A stretch of DNA of 64,000 nucleotides from Candidatus Paracaedibacteraceae bacterium (lineage in GTDB: Bacteria; Pseudomonadota; Alphaproteobacteria; Paracaedibacterales; CAIOTO01), in NCBI GenBank assembly GCA_030694965.1, contig JAUYTZ010000006.1:115121-179120 (forward strand), in the 5' to 3' direction. The notes beneath the pieces are model-generated. The model was not told the DNA's origin, searched no databases, and was given only the letters and a program-made list of their open reading frames with translations. The first letter of the stretch is position 1. Each line of letters opens with the position of its first letter. Positions 18,217 through 27,978 of this stretch are shown here, in pieces. Position numbers and translations under genes: made by a program.

Positions 18217-19017
18217 TTAAAATGAAAAGAAATAGGAAAATTTTAACCCAATTGATGAATGTGAAAGACGAACCTTTTTTTGAACGCCGCCATTTCTTTC
18301 TGCATAATTTGGAAAGCCGTCATCCTCTATAATTAACTGGTCGTATGTATAATCATAATTTATGGTTTTAGTTCGATGCAAATGCATTCCATACTGAAAA
18401 CTTACGATAGCATTCTTACTAACCCTATATTCTACTCCTGCGCCCAAACCTAACCCTGTGGTTTTAATATGGGATTCAAAATTTTTAAGGTCTGCTGTTG
18501 AATCTACACTATAAGCTTTATTATAATAGAAAACTTTTGTTTTATGCGACCAGTTGGCAAAGGACGGGCCAAATAATCCAAAAAACATGATATTAGACGT
18601 CGGTTTATACCCAACTTTAAAAAAGGCATTAACATAATTTTGAAAATTGAACGTATGTTCAAAATTATAATTATTAGTCATGGGCACTTTCATTGATGAT
18701 CGTGCATTTGTATAGCTTTTGCTTAGCGAGAAACCAAGATAATACGTGTCATGTAAAAAAGTGCCTAATTCAATACTAGGTGAAATTTGAAATTTTCGGC
18801 ACGAATGATGCACATTTGTCGAAAAATCACCATCTTCAGGAAAAAGAACGTCAGGCTTATTTTTCACATCAACGTCAATGGAGGCATATTCCCCAGCAAA
18901 ACCAACGCCGATCCGATACGTGATAGGACGCCCTGATGGCATAACGGTGTTCTGCGCGTAGCCACAAGATATACACAACAATAAGAAAGCAAAAATTGTT
19001 AACACGTGTTTGTTCAT
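18217..19017 (-). CDS. Outer-membrane beta-barrel protein (opacity/Omp25-like)
   Basis: A 266-residue exported protein with a signal peptide ('LTIFAFLLLCISCGYAQ'). Alternating hydrophobic strands such as 'YRIGVGFAGEYASIDV', 'YYLGFSLSKSY', 'VGYKPTSNIMFFGLFGPSF' and 'GLGAGVEYRV' lead to a final strand 'SIGLKFSYFFSF' ending in Phe, as BAM substrates do. This fits an eight-stranded barrel of the OmpA-like/porin_OmpL group. Ligand and role are unknown. It converges on nagZ with no visible terminator between them. Confidence 0.75.
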   Translation of the reverse strand: MNKHVLTIFAFLLLCISCGYAQNTVMPSGRPITYRIGVGFAGEYASIDVDVKNKPDVLFPEDGDFSTNVHHSCRKFQISPSIELGTFLHDTYYLGFSLSKSYTNARSSMKVPMTNNYNFEHTFNFQNYVNAFFKVGYKPTSNIMFFGLFGPSFANWSHKTKVFYYNKAYSVDSTADLKNFESHIKTTGLGLGAGVEYRVSKNAIVSFQYGMHLHRTKTINYDYTYDQLIIEDDGFPNYAERNGGVQKKVRLSHSSIGLKFSYFFSF

Positions 19018-19233
19018 TATTATTTTCTTTTCAACAAAATCATTTAAGATCTATCTGCGACAAAAACACCAAATACACATGACGTTTTTTAATTTTTTAT
19101 ACAAAGAACATCAAAACATACATTAATAATAAAATCTACAAAAAGATGAAAGTATTAATCCATTAAATTTCAAGAAAAATAAGCAGACATATTTTATGCC
19201 TGCTACATTATTATTTTTCAATAATTTTATTAT

Positions 19234-20277
19234 CTAAGAGTTGTTTTGTTGCTGATCTATGTTCTTCCTAAAATCAGGTTTTTTGTTCATCTTATCTTTA
19301 AGAGCTTGCATTTTAAGAGCTTTAGCTGCAGCAGCATCATTAGCATTCGATGTGCCAGCACTAGCACTAACACTAGCATCGTCAACAATCGATGTTTCAG
19401 CTTTAGCCTTACTGCTATCAACAGCACTAGCTTTCGGCGCAGAAACTGGCAACGTAGTATTTTCCTCACTATTCATAACATAGCTTCTATAAACCGCAAG
19501 TACCTTATTATCGTTTTTTAGCTCATTAAGCTCTTTATAAACCAAAGTCTCTTCAGATGCTTTTTTATTAAGCTTATTGTGTAAATTTAAAATTTCTTCA
19601 TCCAATAGTGATAGATGTTCACTCAACATAGCAACGCTCGCTGTAGCCTCTATATTATTCTCATTCGCACTATTAAGTTCTAATCGCTTAATTTCAAGTT
19701 CTGATTGTTTACGTTGAAGTTCTTCCTCTTTTGTTGCAATTTCTTGCTCATCTAATATTTTTTGCTCTTGAAGTGTGTTTAATTCTACTATTAGCTCCTG
19801 CTCTCTACTCAGCAACTCTTGCTCTCTGCCAGCCAACTGTTGCTCTCTAATTCTTGCGGCTTGAATTCTCACTTCTGCAGCCTCAAGCTCAGCAGCATTA
19901 GCTTCCTTACTTTCAAATCTCTCTTTTGCAAGCTTCAAATCATCTAGAATGCTTTTTCTCTCTGATTTCATCTGAAGTATCAACGAATTTCTAAAACTTT
20001 TTTGTATTTGATTAAATATTTTAGTATCAACGCGTGGATTATGTGGGTACTTTTCATACACCTTCTCATCAATCCTGGCCGTATTAAGAGCTTTAACCAT
20101 TCTTTCTTCAATAGAACCTTTTGTATCTGGGGTAAGAAAGGTTTCATTATTCAATTGGATTTGTTTAAAACGATCACCCACATCATCACCTGTAGCATCC
20201 ATTGCTTTTACCGAACAGCACATACCTGACACAAATATTGACGCCATGGTAATTATTGCAAATTTATTATTTTTCAT
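19234..20277 (-). CDS. Exported coiled-coil protein, unknown
   Basis: 347 residues. A signal peptide of about 25 residues ends 'SVKAMDATG'. Residues ~115-265 are a long charged heptad region with repeats such as 'REQQLAGREQELLSREQELI' and 'LQRKQSELEIKRLEL', a clear coiled coil. The tail is Ala/Ser-rich and ends with a basic stretch and 'QQQNNS'. The start is well supported by GGAG 10-12 bases before the ATG. No family is recognised. Its neighbour at 20397 is also an exported protein with a C-terminal coiled coil, so the two may associate; this is inference. Confidence 0.65.
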   Translation of the reverse strand: MKNNKFAIITMASIFVSGMCCSVKAMDATGDDVGDRFKQIQLNNETFLTPDTKGSIEERMVKALNTARIDEKVYEKYPHNPRVDTKIFNQIQKSFRNSLILQMKSERKSILDDLKLAKERFESKEANAAELEAAEVRIQAARIREQQLAGREQELLSREQELIVELNTLQEQKILDEQEIATKEEELQRKQSELEIKRLELNSANENNIEATASVAMLSEHLSLLDEEILNLHNKLNKKASEETLVYKELNELKNDNKVLAVYRSYVMNSEENTTLPVSAPKASAVDSSKAKAETSIVDDASVSASAGTSNANDAAAAKALKMQALKDKMNKKPDFRKNIDQQQNNS

Positions 20278-20396
20278 TTTTCATTCTCCATATTATTTGT
20301 TTTTATCTTAATTTATTAAGAAAAAAATTGTACTATTACGCACAATCAAAAAATAAATCTATCTTTTTTACGATAGAATTTTATTGCTGGACGCTA

Positions 20397-22070
20397 CTAT
20401 TTAGTTCCAAGATTATTCAAACGCAGCAACTCAGCTTTCAGGTTATTCAACTCTTCAGTTAAGCTATTTTTTTCTAGACGCAAATTATTATTCTCTAACA
20501 AAAGATGGTGATTAGACTCTGTTAATTGAGCAATAATATTTATTTGTTTTTTATCTTTCTCTGAATTTTCTTTATTTGTTGTTGTCAAACGGTCATTTGC
20601 ACACGATAAATTATAATTAGTTTGATGAGATTGAAGAAACTGGTTCGTCATCAATTCAAAAAATTTAACCAATTGATTTGGATTCATCATTTGATTTCGA
20701 TCAATACGCGTAATACTCAACTGATCGCTTGGGATATGCTGCAAAAGATCTGTACGATAGATAAGATTTGACAAATTTTCCCACAATGCAGAATTAACAT
20801 TTTGCATTTCATCAATCATGGAATAGCTTTGGTTTAACATGGAATAGCTTTGGTTAAACATTTCTGATGTTCGCACAATAAGTTCCTGTTTAGATTCAAA
20901 ATATTGTTTCGCAATTTTATTCCTATATTCTTTTTCTTCTACCATCTTAGTAAAAAAATCTTCCATATTTTCACCAGCGTCAGTTGCTTTATCCAAAAGA
21001 AACTTAAAAGCATTTTCTTCATTTAAGCCTTCAAAACCAGGCTGAACAGAAATAGTTTCAACAATCATTTTTCTTGTTTCGTCATCATCTTCTGCCCCTA
21101 AATATAGACAGATTTTTTGAAAATATTCCAAATCTTGTTGAGGTTTTTTATAGTCAGTAATTTCATTAACACAAGGATCAATTGTTTCAGAACGTCTGGT
21201 CTCTAATGACAGCGCAAATTGATCTTTCCACAGCGCAAGTTGATCTTTCCACAGCGCAAGTTGATCTTTATTTCTTGGAGCAAGCGCAACCTCTGCTGAA
21301 TGATTATCGGAAAATAGAGTTACAGCACTTTCATTCAGTAAACGAGTCTTTTTCTGTGCAGCACCATTTTCTGCACGACGCACGTCAGGAGAAGAAACTT
21401 TTTCAACGACATCATTCGCTTCATAACCATCATTTGCATGACTTCTTGAATATGGGTTTTCCGCAGGACTAAAATAATTAGGACTATCATCATTATTATA
21501 TACGTTATAAGAAACCTCCGGAGATAATGGCGTTTGCTGTGCTTTTGTAAAAACCAATGGAGATGATGGCGTTTGTTGCCCTAACTGTGCTTTTGTTTGC
21601 AAGGCATTCACTACTTCTTTTCCAATACCATGACCTACTCCGGTTCGATTACGCCTACCAGCACGATTAAGTGGGTTTTGAGGCTTATTTCCGTCTGAAG
21701 ATAAAGCAATCATAATTTTATTAACTTTAGCAGGGCTTCCTAATTCAGCAATCAGCCCACTTGCAATTGATCTGCCTTTTGGTTTCTCGAAACCACCAGT
21801 GTTTTTATTCCTTTTATTATTTTTATTTTGTGTTGTTCCTGTCCTCACAGAAAGGGGACTCGGCGAATTAATAGGGGAATCTGAGTAATTAAGACCCATT
21901 AATTGCTCGTTCATGGATTGATGCACATTTTTTACCGGCGTAGAAACGCTCGACTCACCACACAATTCATCTGTCTCTGTCGCGCCCAACCGACAAGCAC
22001 CTATCACCAGAATAAAAGCTGATAAAGAAATTTTAGCCTTAATTTCAAATAATTTATTAGAAAATTTCAT
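20397..22070 (-). CDS. Exported protein with leucine-zipper tail, unknown
   Basis: 557 residues. An N-terminal hydrophobic helix ('ISLSAFILVIGACRLGATE') contains 'LVIGAC', which could be a poor lipobox, so it may be a lipoprotein. Residues 35-250 are polar, Asn/Ser/Pro-rich and probably disordered. Two sets of short in-frame duplications are present: 'DQLALWK' three times (bases 21216-21269) and 'NQSYSM' twice (20817-20857). The last ~60 residues form a leucine-rich coiled coil ('LLLENNNLRLEKNSLTEEL'). No enzyme motif is visible. It lies 119 bases upstream of the other coiled-coil gene on the same strand. Confidence 0.6.
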   Translation of the reverse strand: MKFSNKLFEIKAKISLSAFILVIGACRLGATETDELCGESSVSTPVKNVHQSMNEQLMGLNYSDSPINSPSPLSVRTGTTQNKNNKRNKNTGGFEKPKGRSIASGLIAELGSPAKVNKIMIALSSDGNKPQNPLNRAGRRNRTGVGHGIGKEVVNALQTKAQLGQQTPSSPLVFTKAQQTPLSPEVSYNVYNNDDSPNYFSPAENPYSRSHANDGYEANDVVEKVSSPDVRRAENGAAQKKTRLLNESAVTLFSDNHSAEVALAPRNKDQLALWKDQLALWKDQFALSLETRRSETIDPCVNEITDYKKPQQDLEYFQKICLYLGAEDDDETRKMIVETISVQPGFEGLNEENAFKFLLDKATDAGENMEDFFTKMVEEKEYRNKIAKQYFESKQELIVRTSEMFNQSYSMLNQSYSMIDEMQNVNSALWENLSNLIYRTDLLQHIPSDQLSITRIDRNQMMNPNQLVKFFELMTNQFLQSHQTNYNLSCANDRLTTTNKENSEKDKKQINIIAQLTESNHHLLLENNNLRLEKNSLTEELNNLKAELLRLNNLGTK

Positions 22071-22564
22071 CTTATTTATTCTCTTATTTATTGTTAATTA
22101 TTTTTTGAATTATATAAACAATTTTTATTTTTAATTAACCGAAACCTAACATTACTTAGTTGAGATGTAAACCATCTATTCATAAACCAATTACAAGCAG
22201 CGCACACAACTGTGTCAAATTTGTTACACATTTTCACTAAGGACTAACGAATATTTCTCGGGAAATACTTAAATTACCACTGCATAATAAAAAAGCATCT
22301 TTATCTATTTTATTTAAATATTACAAAAATACACCTTTATTAAGGCATAAACGTGCATGCATTTCAAAAAAAGCACACAAAAACTTTAAATTACGCATAT
22401 GCAAGGGAACTAGCGTTCAGCCAAACAGGCGGCCAACTGCGCAATACAAAATGACCAATCGTACTATAATCTGCAAAATTAATCTGCGAAATCTTTATTT
22501 GCAAATACCAGCTGCACAATACATAAATGCATAAAAATTCATTCATGTAAGCAATGGCCTCTCC
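22071..22564. other. Intergenic gap, no feature seen
   Basis: 494 AT-rich bases between two minus-strand genes. I see no gene over 40 codons, RNA gene or strong hairpin. It probably holds the promoter of the 20397-22070 gene. Confidence 0.4.
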
Positions 22565-24400
22565 TCAAGAACCCCTAGATAACGCTTCTATTAGTTGGCT
22601 TTCTGTTAAAATCGCGGATAAGAACACAGGCTTAATTTGCGTTTTTTGATCTTTTGCCTTTGGATAAAACACAATAAATGGAATACTGTTTTGCCCAAAA
22701 GATTCAAGCTTTTTAGTTATCACAGCATCATGATGCGTCCAATCAGCCTCAAGTAACACCACGCCATCTGCTTTAAGTCGATCAACAATTGCCTTTGATT
22801 CAAGCACAAATTTTTTATTAGTCTGACACGTAATGCACCAACGTGCTGTAAAATTAATTAATACAGGTTTATTTTCCTTAAGTGCAGCATCAAGCGCCTC
22901 TTGGCTATAAGGCTTAAATACCAACTGGTCTGAAAGCACAACAGTGTCATCAAGTGCTTCATAAAAGAAATAAAATGCACCTAGATTAAAGAAAACCAAC
23001 AAGACAATCCCTACGCCGCGCTTAAACGCATTTTGAACAGGCGAGCAAAGCTTACCATAAAACCAAAAGCCAAGACTTATACACCAAAGACCAAGTAGCA
23101 TCCAAGGCACACCATCGGCATAGCGCGCGCTTAAAATCCAAAGCATCCAGCCAACAGAACCAAGCATTAAAAAACCCATAAACTGTTTCATGCTTTGCAT
23201 CCAAACGCCAGGCTTCGGCAAATAATGGACAACATTAGGCCACACAGTTAAGCATAAAAAGGGGAAAGATAATCCGAACCCCAAGCTCATAAAAATTAAA
23301 GAATTAACCCAAAATGGCTGTACAAGGGACGCCGCAATAGCCGTTCCCATAAAAGGTGCCGAACATGGTGTTGCAACGACGCATGCCAACATTCCCTTCA
23401 TAAAGCTTTGAAAGCGTGGTTTAAAAGCCTTTCGTTTTGAAAGCGTGTTTTCCAAATGTATTGTACGCAGCCCTATCTCAAACACACCAAATAAATTTAA
23501 CGCCAAAAATAAGAACAAACACGTTAGAAAAATAAGAAATGGCGGCGATTGCATTTGGAATCCCCATCCTACATGCTTACCAAACATACGCAGCATAGAA
23601 AGACCACCGTTTAGCAGCTGAAATGTAAATAAGACCCCCAATGTGTACAATAAGGCATGCACACGAATGGAAGTGCTATCTTCAGGGCACGTACTGCGCA
23701 ACTTTGCGAAATCCAGCAATTTTAGTGAAAGAACGGGCAATACGCATGGCATCAAATTTAAAATAATTCCACCCAAAAAAGCAAATATCAATAAAAACCA
23801 AATATGTGCGTCCGTATCATAGACATGCCTAGAAACTTCTTCTTTATGCACACGATCAAACAAACCAACATCGAACACTTCATTTGTTGGAAAGCGCAAT
23901 GATAACGTTGCATTATCCACCATACATTGATCATGACATACCCCCCAGCGAAGCGATATGGCAATTGCATCAAGCGCACTTGGCTTATAATCAGGTGAAA
24001 CTTTTAAACGTATGAATGTTTGGCACGTACCTTTATAACCATTAATAGAAAGCCCTTGTTTTGATAAATACTGTGCTTTTGGCCAAAGTGTTTCCTCAAC
24101 AACAACGTGTGCTGGTAACGTAAATTCAAGCGTTGGTGGCAACCCTCCATCACCTGGATCCTGTGCGTAAATATACCAATTAGGATCAAGCGACCAATCA
24201 AGCAACAGCCAAAACTCAGAATTTGGCTTAATGTCAGCAACAGACGATTTTAAATGCACTGTTGTGTGCGACTGCGTAATAGATGCAACAGGCAAAGATG
24301 TTGCATCCGCAATTCCCACACGAAGGCAAAAAACAACCAAGCAGCACAAAAATTTAAGCCACCTATTCATTTGTATCGTTAATATCGATTGCTTCATCAA
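22565..24400 (-). CDS. Thiol:disulfide interchange protein, DsbD/ScsB type
   Basis: A 611-residue inner-membrane reductase that passes electrons from cytoplasmic thioredoxin to the periplasm. The N-terminal immunoglobulin-like domain carries a Cys pair 'GVCHDQC' near residue 155 and the ScsB-type phrase 'YIYAQDPGDGGLPP'. The membrane domain has both conserved Cys motifs, 'NLMPCVLPVLSLKLL' and 'VVATPCSAPFMGTA'. The C-terminal thioredoxin domain has active site 'WCITC'. All three redox pairs are intact. The start may be ATG 24370 (MNRWLK), which gives a more typical signal peptide. It could serve the many Cys-rich exported proteins in this window, but that link is inference. Confidence 0.9.
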   Translation of the reverse strand: MMKQSILTIQMNRWLKFLCCLVVFCLRVGIADATSLPVASITQSHTTVHLKSSVADIKPNSEFWLLLDWSLDPNWYIYAQDPGDGGLPPTLEFTLPAHVVVEETLWPKAQYLSKQGLSINGYKGTCQTFIRLKVSPDYKPSALDAIAISLRWGVCHDQCMVDNATLSLRFPTNEVFDVGLFDRVHKEEVSRHVYDTDAHIWFLLIFAFLGGIILNLMPCVLPVLSLKLLDFAKLRSTCPEDSTSIRVHALLYTLGVLFTFQLLNGGLSMLRMFGKHVGWGFQMQSPPFLIFLTCLFLFLALNLFGVFEIGLRTIHLENTLSKRKAFKPRFQSFMKGMLACVVATPCSAPFMGTAIAASLVQPFWVNSLIFMSLGFGLSFPFLCLTVWPNVVHYLPKPGVWMQSMKQFMGFLMLGSVGWMLWILSARYADGVPWMLLGLWCISLGFWFYGKLCSPVQNAFKRGVGIVLLVFFNLGAFYFFYEALDDTVVLSDQLVFKPYSQEALDAALKENKPVLINFTARWCITCQTNKKFVLESKAIVDRLKADGVVLLEADWTHHDAVITKKLESFGQNSIPFIVFYPKAKDQKTQIKPVFLSAILTESQLIEALSRGS

Positions 24401-24964
24401 AAACCCAATTCATTATGCCTGCACAAAAATCGTCTCACAAATTTACAACACGTGCAATATCCCTTTAAAAAATAGGCGAATCGCAATGCCTTAAAGACCA
24501 TAAACAATGCTTTAGAAAGTTATCCACATAATCTGTGGATAACTCTGTGGAAAAAATATAAATAAACTGTTAATAACGGCTGATTTATTCATCTGGTAAG
24601 GGAATGCCTAAAAAATAGGCACTCCTCTTAAACCCGCAGTTTTATTGACTTTAAAAGCACAAAGACAACTTAAGCATTCCTTATGTCAAGAAGATAAATA
24701 ACTTTTTTGGAAAAAAGATATCTGCTGTTTGCAAAAAAATATCTGTGGATAAGTTTGTTTATAACTTTAACTAACGTGCATACTAAACAGGCTTAAATAA
24801 GCAATAAATTTGTTTTAAAATTAATAAATTGATTTATGATTACTGCATCACACATCGATCAAATGAAATTCTTTAAAACAGAATAGATTTAATTACAAAA
24901 CACATCCATTCATGCTATCACTTAAGATGTTATTCACATTACAGTTTTAGTTTTTATTGCCTTT
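24401..24964. other. Candidate chromosomal replication origin region (DnaA-box cluster)
   Basis: 564 non-coding AT-rich bases between divergent genes. TTATNCACA-type DnaA boxes lie at 24520-24528 (+), 24534-24542 (-), 24744-24752 (-) and 24930-24938 (+), with a one-mismatch box at 24546-24554 (-). The first three are within 35 bases. AT-rich stretches suited to unwinding lie at 24690-24750 and 24790-24860. A hairpin (GAATGCCTA, A-run, TAGGCACTC) sits at 24602-24623. Both flanking genes are transcribed away from the region, as is common at origins. Confidence 0.55.
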
Positions 24965-25993
24965 ATGAAACTTTCTCCGCTCACGCAACGTCGCATCGCA
25001 CAATTCAAATCAAATCGCCGTGGATTTTGGTCATTTTGGTTATTTTTGATACTATTTTTTATCACACTTGGTGCTGAATTTATCGCAAACGAGCACCCTT
25101 TAGTCGTGTATTACAAAGGCGAACTTTATTGCCCTATACTAAAAAATTATCCAGAAACAACCTTTGGTGGAACTTTTGAAACACACACTAATTATCGCGA
25201 CACCGTTGTTAAAGAGCTTATCAAAAAAGATGGCTGGATGATTTTCCCGCCTATCCCCTACAGCCCATCAACCATCAATTATGAACTATCAGGTTCAGTT
25301 CCTGCAAAGCCATCATGTGATAATTGGCTTGGCACAGATGATCAAGGGCGAGATGTGCTTACACGACTTATTTATGGTTATCGCGTTTCTATTTTATTTG
25401 GTCTCTACTTAACGCTTTTTTCAGGAATCATTGGCATCTTTATGGGTGCGCTGCAAGGCTATTTTGGCGGACGCTTTGATATCATAGCACAACGTATTAC
25501 CGAAGTATGGTCAGGACTACCTGTATTGTATTTACTAATGATTTTATCAAGCATGATTGAGCCCAGTTTTGGATGGCTGCTTGGAATTATGTTGATGTTT
25601 AGCTGGATGGTGCTTGCAAGCGTTGTACGCGCAGAATTCTTTAGAACTCGTTCGCTTGACTATGTACGCGCGGCAGAAGCCCTTGGCGTGCCAACATTTC
25701 GTATTATCTTGCGTCACATTTTACCAAATGCAATGGTTGCAACAATCACTTATTTACCGTTCATGCTTAATACATCCATCAGCACACTCACGGCGCTTGA
25801 TTTTCTAGGGTTTGGCTTACCGCCAGGGTCAGCATCACTGGGTGAACTCATCACACAAGGAAAGAACAACATTCACACCCCTTGGCTTGGCGTGACTGCT
25901 TTTTTCTCTATTTCAGTTCTCTTAAGTCTTTTGATTTTCATTGGCGAAGCAGTTCGAGATGCATTCGATCCACGAAAAACATCTATGCGGTAA
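24965..25993 (+). CDS. yejE: Oligopeptide-type ABC transporter permease YejE
   Basis: A 342-residue inner-membrane permease of the DppC/YejE class. The N-terminus 'QRRIAQFKSNRRGFWSFW' and the long periplasmic loop with 'HPLVVYYKGELYCPI' and 'PYSPSTINY' are specific to YejE. 'HWLGTDDQGRDV'-type sequence ('NWLGTDDQGRDVLTRLIYGY') and the EAA loop 'EALGVPTFRIILRHILPNA' are intact. Its usual partners YejA, YejB and YejF are absent around it: the next gene is an opposite-strand pyruvate kinase. The yej genes therefore lie elsewhere, or the permease is orphaned. It is transcribed out of the DnaA-box region. Confidence 0.92.
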   Translation: MKLSPLTQRRIAQFKSNRRGFWSFWLFLILFFITLGAEFIANEHPLVVYYKGELYCPILKNYPETTFGGTFETHTNYRDTVVKELIKKDGWMIFPPIPYSPSTINYELSGSVPAKPSCDNWLGTDDQGRDVLTRLIYGYRVSILFGLYLTLFSGIIGIFMGALQGYFGGRFDIIAQRITEVWSGLPVLYLLMILSSMIEPSFGWLLGIMLMFSWMVLASVVRAEFFRTRSLDYVRAAEALGVPTFRIILRHILPNAMVATITYLPFMLNTSISTLTALDFLGFGLPPGSASLGELITQGKNNIHTPWLGVTAFFSISVLLSLLIFIGEAVRDAFDPRKTSMR

Positions 25994-26080
25994 TTATGTT
26001 TAAATATCAATGCTTAAAAAAATTTAAATGGCAAAATCCTGCATAAATACTCAACGCATCAATACGCTTATCTCTAATCG

Positions 26081-27514
26081 TTAAAGCTCAATAACACTTT
26101 CTTCAATACGGGCGATCCTCAAAATATTCGTTCCTCCCGATTCACCAAATGGAATTCCTGCCGTTACAATAATATTTTGCTGTATTTCTGCAAATTGTTC
26201 ACTACGCGCAGCACGACATGCAATTTCAACCATATGCGAAAAACTATATACATCCTCGACCACCACCGGGTGAACACCCCACACAAGCGTCAGTAAACGG
26301 GACGTCCCTAAATTAGGTGTAAGTGCAATAATAGGCGATGAAGGGCGCTGGCGGGCAACACGTAAACTTGTCGTACCACTTTCTGAAAACGTCACAATAG
26401 CGCCAACATCAATCGTTTGTGCTACCTGCCGTGCGGCTTCAGCAATTGAATCTGTCACTGTTTCAGGTGCCGCTGAATGGGATTCATTTAAAAACTTGCG
26501 ATGCAAAGGATCTTGTTCTGTTCGTCTGATAATACGATCCATCATGTCAACCGCTTCGACAGGATATTGCCCTGACGCTGATTCGCCAGACAACATAACA
26601 GCATCAACGCCGTCATAAATAGCAGTTGCTACATCAGATGCTTCTGCCCGTGTAGGTGTCGATGCTATCATCATTGATTCAAGCATTTGCGTTGCAACAA
26701 TTACAGGCTTACCAGCGGATCGACACCCACGAATAATTTTTCGCTGCACCGAAGGCACATCTTCAGGCAACATCTCAACACCTAAATCACCACGTGCCAC
26801 CATAATGCCGTCAGCAGAATCAATAATATCCCCCAAGTTCATTAAGGCCATAGGCTTTTCAAGCTTTGCCAAAATCTTAGCGCGGCCTTTAATAATTTCT
26901 TTAGCCTCTACAACATCCTCAACTCGCTGCACGAACGAAAGTGCAATAAAATCAACCCCAAGCCCAAGTGCAAAATCAAGGTCAACATGATCCTTTGGCG
27001 TTAATGCTGAAATAGGCAGCATCACTCCCGGCACATTAAGACCTTTGCGATTTGAAAGTTCACCGCCACAAATAACTTCAGTTATCGCGTGGTCATGCTG
27101 GAATGAAAGCACTTTAAGTTTTAGCTTACCGTCATCAAGCAACAGCTCAGCGCCTACTTCAAGCGCATGAAAAATCTCTGGGTGAGGTAAATTAACGCGT
27201 TCAAAATTTCCATGTGTTGTGTTTAAATCAAGACGGAATTGATGCCCTTTTTTAAGCATTATACGCCCTCCTTCAAACACTCCAATCCTAAGCTTTGGCC
27301 CTTGCAAATCCGCAATAATACCAATAGGCCTGTTAAATTTACGTTCAAATTCACGAATAATGTGCACTTTTTCTTCATGATCGGCATGCACACCATGAGA
27401 GAAATTTAAACGAAAAATATCAGCTCCCGCCATGAACAGGCATTCCATCGTCTCTCGCGTATTTGAAGACGGACCTAGAGTAGCTATAATTTTTGCATTG
27501 CGGTCGCGACGCAT
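26081..27514 (-). CDS. pyk: Pyruvate kinase
   Basis: The last step of glycolysis, phosphoenolpyruvate plus ADP to pyruvate plus ATP. Signature sequences are 'KIIATLGPSSNTRETM', 'IFRLNFSHG', the active site 'ILAKLEKP', 'MVARGDLGVE' and 'VIVATQMLESM'. The C-terminal regulatory domain is complete, so at 477 residues it is full length. ATG 27514 is chosen over GTG 27523 because AAAGGTG lies about 7 bases before it. It converges on yejE with an 87-base gap. A host-dependent bacterium that keeps this gene still has lower glycolysis, at least in part. Confidence 0.95.
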   Translation of the reverse strand: MRRDRNAKIIATLGPSSNTRETMECLFMAGADIFRLNFSHGVHADHEEKVHIIREFERKFNRPIGIIADLQGPKLRIGVFEGGRIMLKKGHQFRLDLNTTHGNFERVNLPHPEIFHALEVGAELLLDDGKLKLKVLSFQHDHAITEVICGGELSNRKGLNVPGVMLPISALTPKDHVDLDFALGLGVDFIALSFVQRVEDVVEAKEIIKGRAKILAKLEKPMALMNLGDIIDSADGIMVARGDLGVEMLPEDVPSVQRKIIRGCRSAGKPVIVATQMLESMMIASTPTRAEASDVATAIYDGVDAVMLSGESASGQYPVEAVDMMDRIIRRTEQDPLHRKFLNESHSAAPETVTDSIAEAARQVAQTIDVGAIVTFSESGTTSLRVARQRPSSPIIALTPNLGTSRLLTLVWGVHPVVVEDVYSFSHMVEIACRAARSEQFAEIQQNIIVTAGIPFGESGGTNILRIARIEESVIEL

Positions 27515-27523
27515 GATTGACAC

Positions 27524-27978
27524 CTTTTAAAATTCTAACAGTATTAGTCTATAGGAAAACCCTTAAGGAACAAGGGTAAAACGAAAAAACGATCAAATAA
27601 CATTTAAATCTCACTATTTGATTAATTAAATTTAAATTGAAAAAAAATACTCAGATCAACTAAATATAAAACACAAAAACTATAATTATCTTTATTAAAG
27701 ATATAAGTATGATGGTTTATGAAATTGCATTCGATTAAGGAAATTCAAAAATTAAAAAACTCAACAGCGCCACGCGTACGTTGTGTATACCAGGCATACA
27801 AGAAAAATTCACATATAAGTTGAGCATAAGGCGACCAAAGATCGAGAAGCACAATGTATACAAATACATGAACCGAAAATTTTTGCCGATCAACGTCACA
27901 ATCTATTTACAAAGGAATTCTCCCCCTAAATAGTAAACTTTTTAGGGGTTGTATAGCTATAGCACGATTAAAAATGTG
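27524..27978. other. Intergenic gap with one stable hairpin
   Basis: 455 bases. A perfect 8-bp hairpin, CCCCTAAA/TTTAGGGG with a 10-base loop, sits at 27923-27948. It lies after the minus-strand HAD gene and may be a terminator, though its T-tract is weak. A 34-codon frame at 27719-27823 (+) has no ribosome site and no recognised product. No RNA gene is identified. Confidence 0.45.

Noticed and set aside
27719..27823. 34-codon plus-strand frame in the gap after pyk
   Set aside because: No ribosome site and no recognisable product; short enough to occur by chance in this AT-rich gap.
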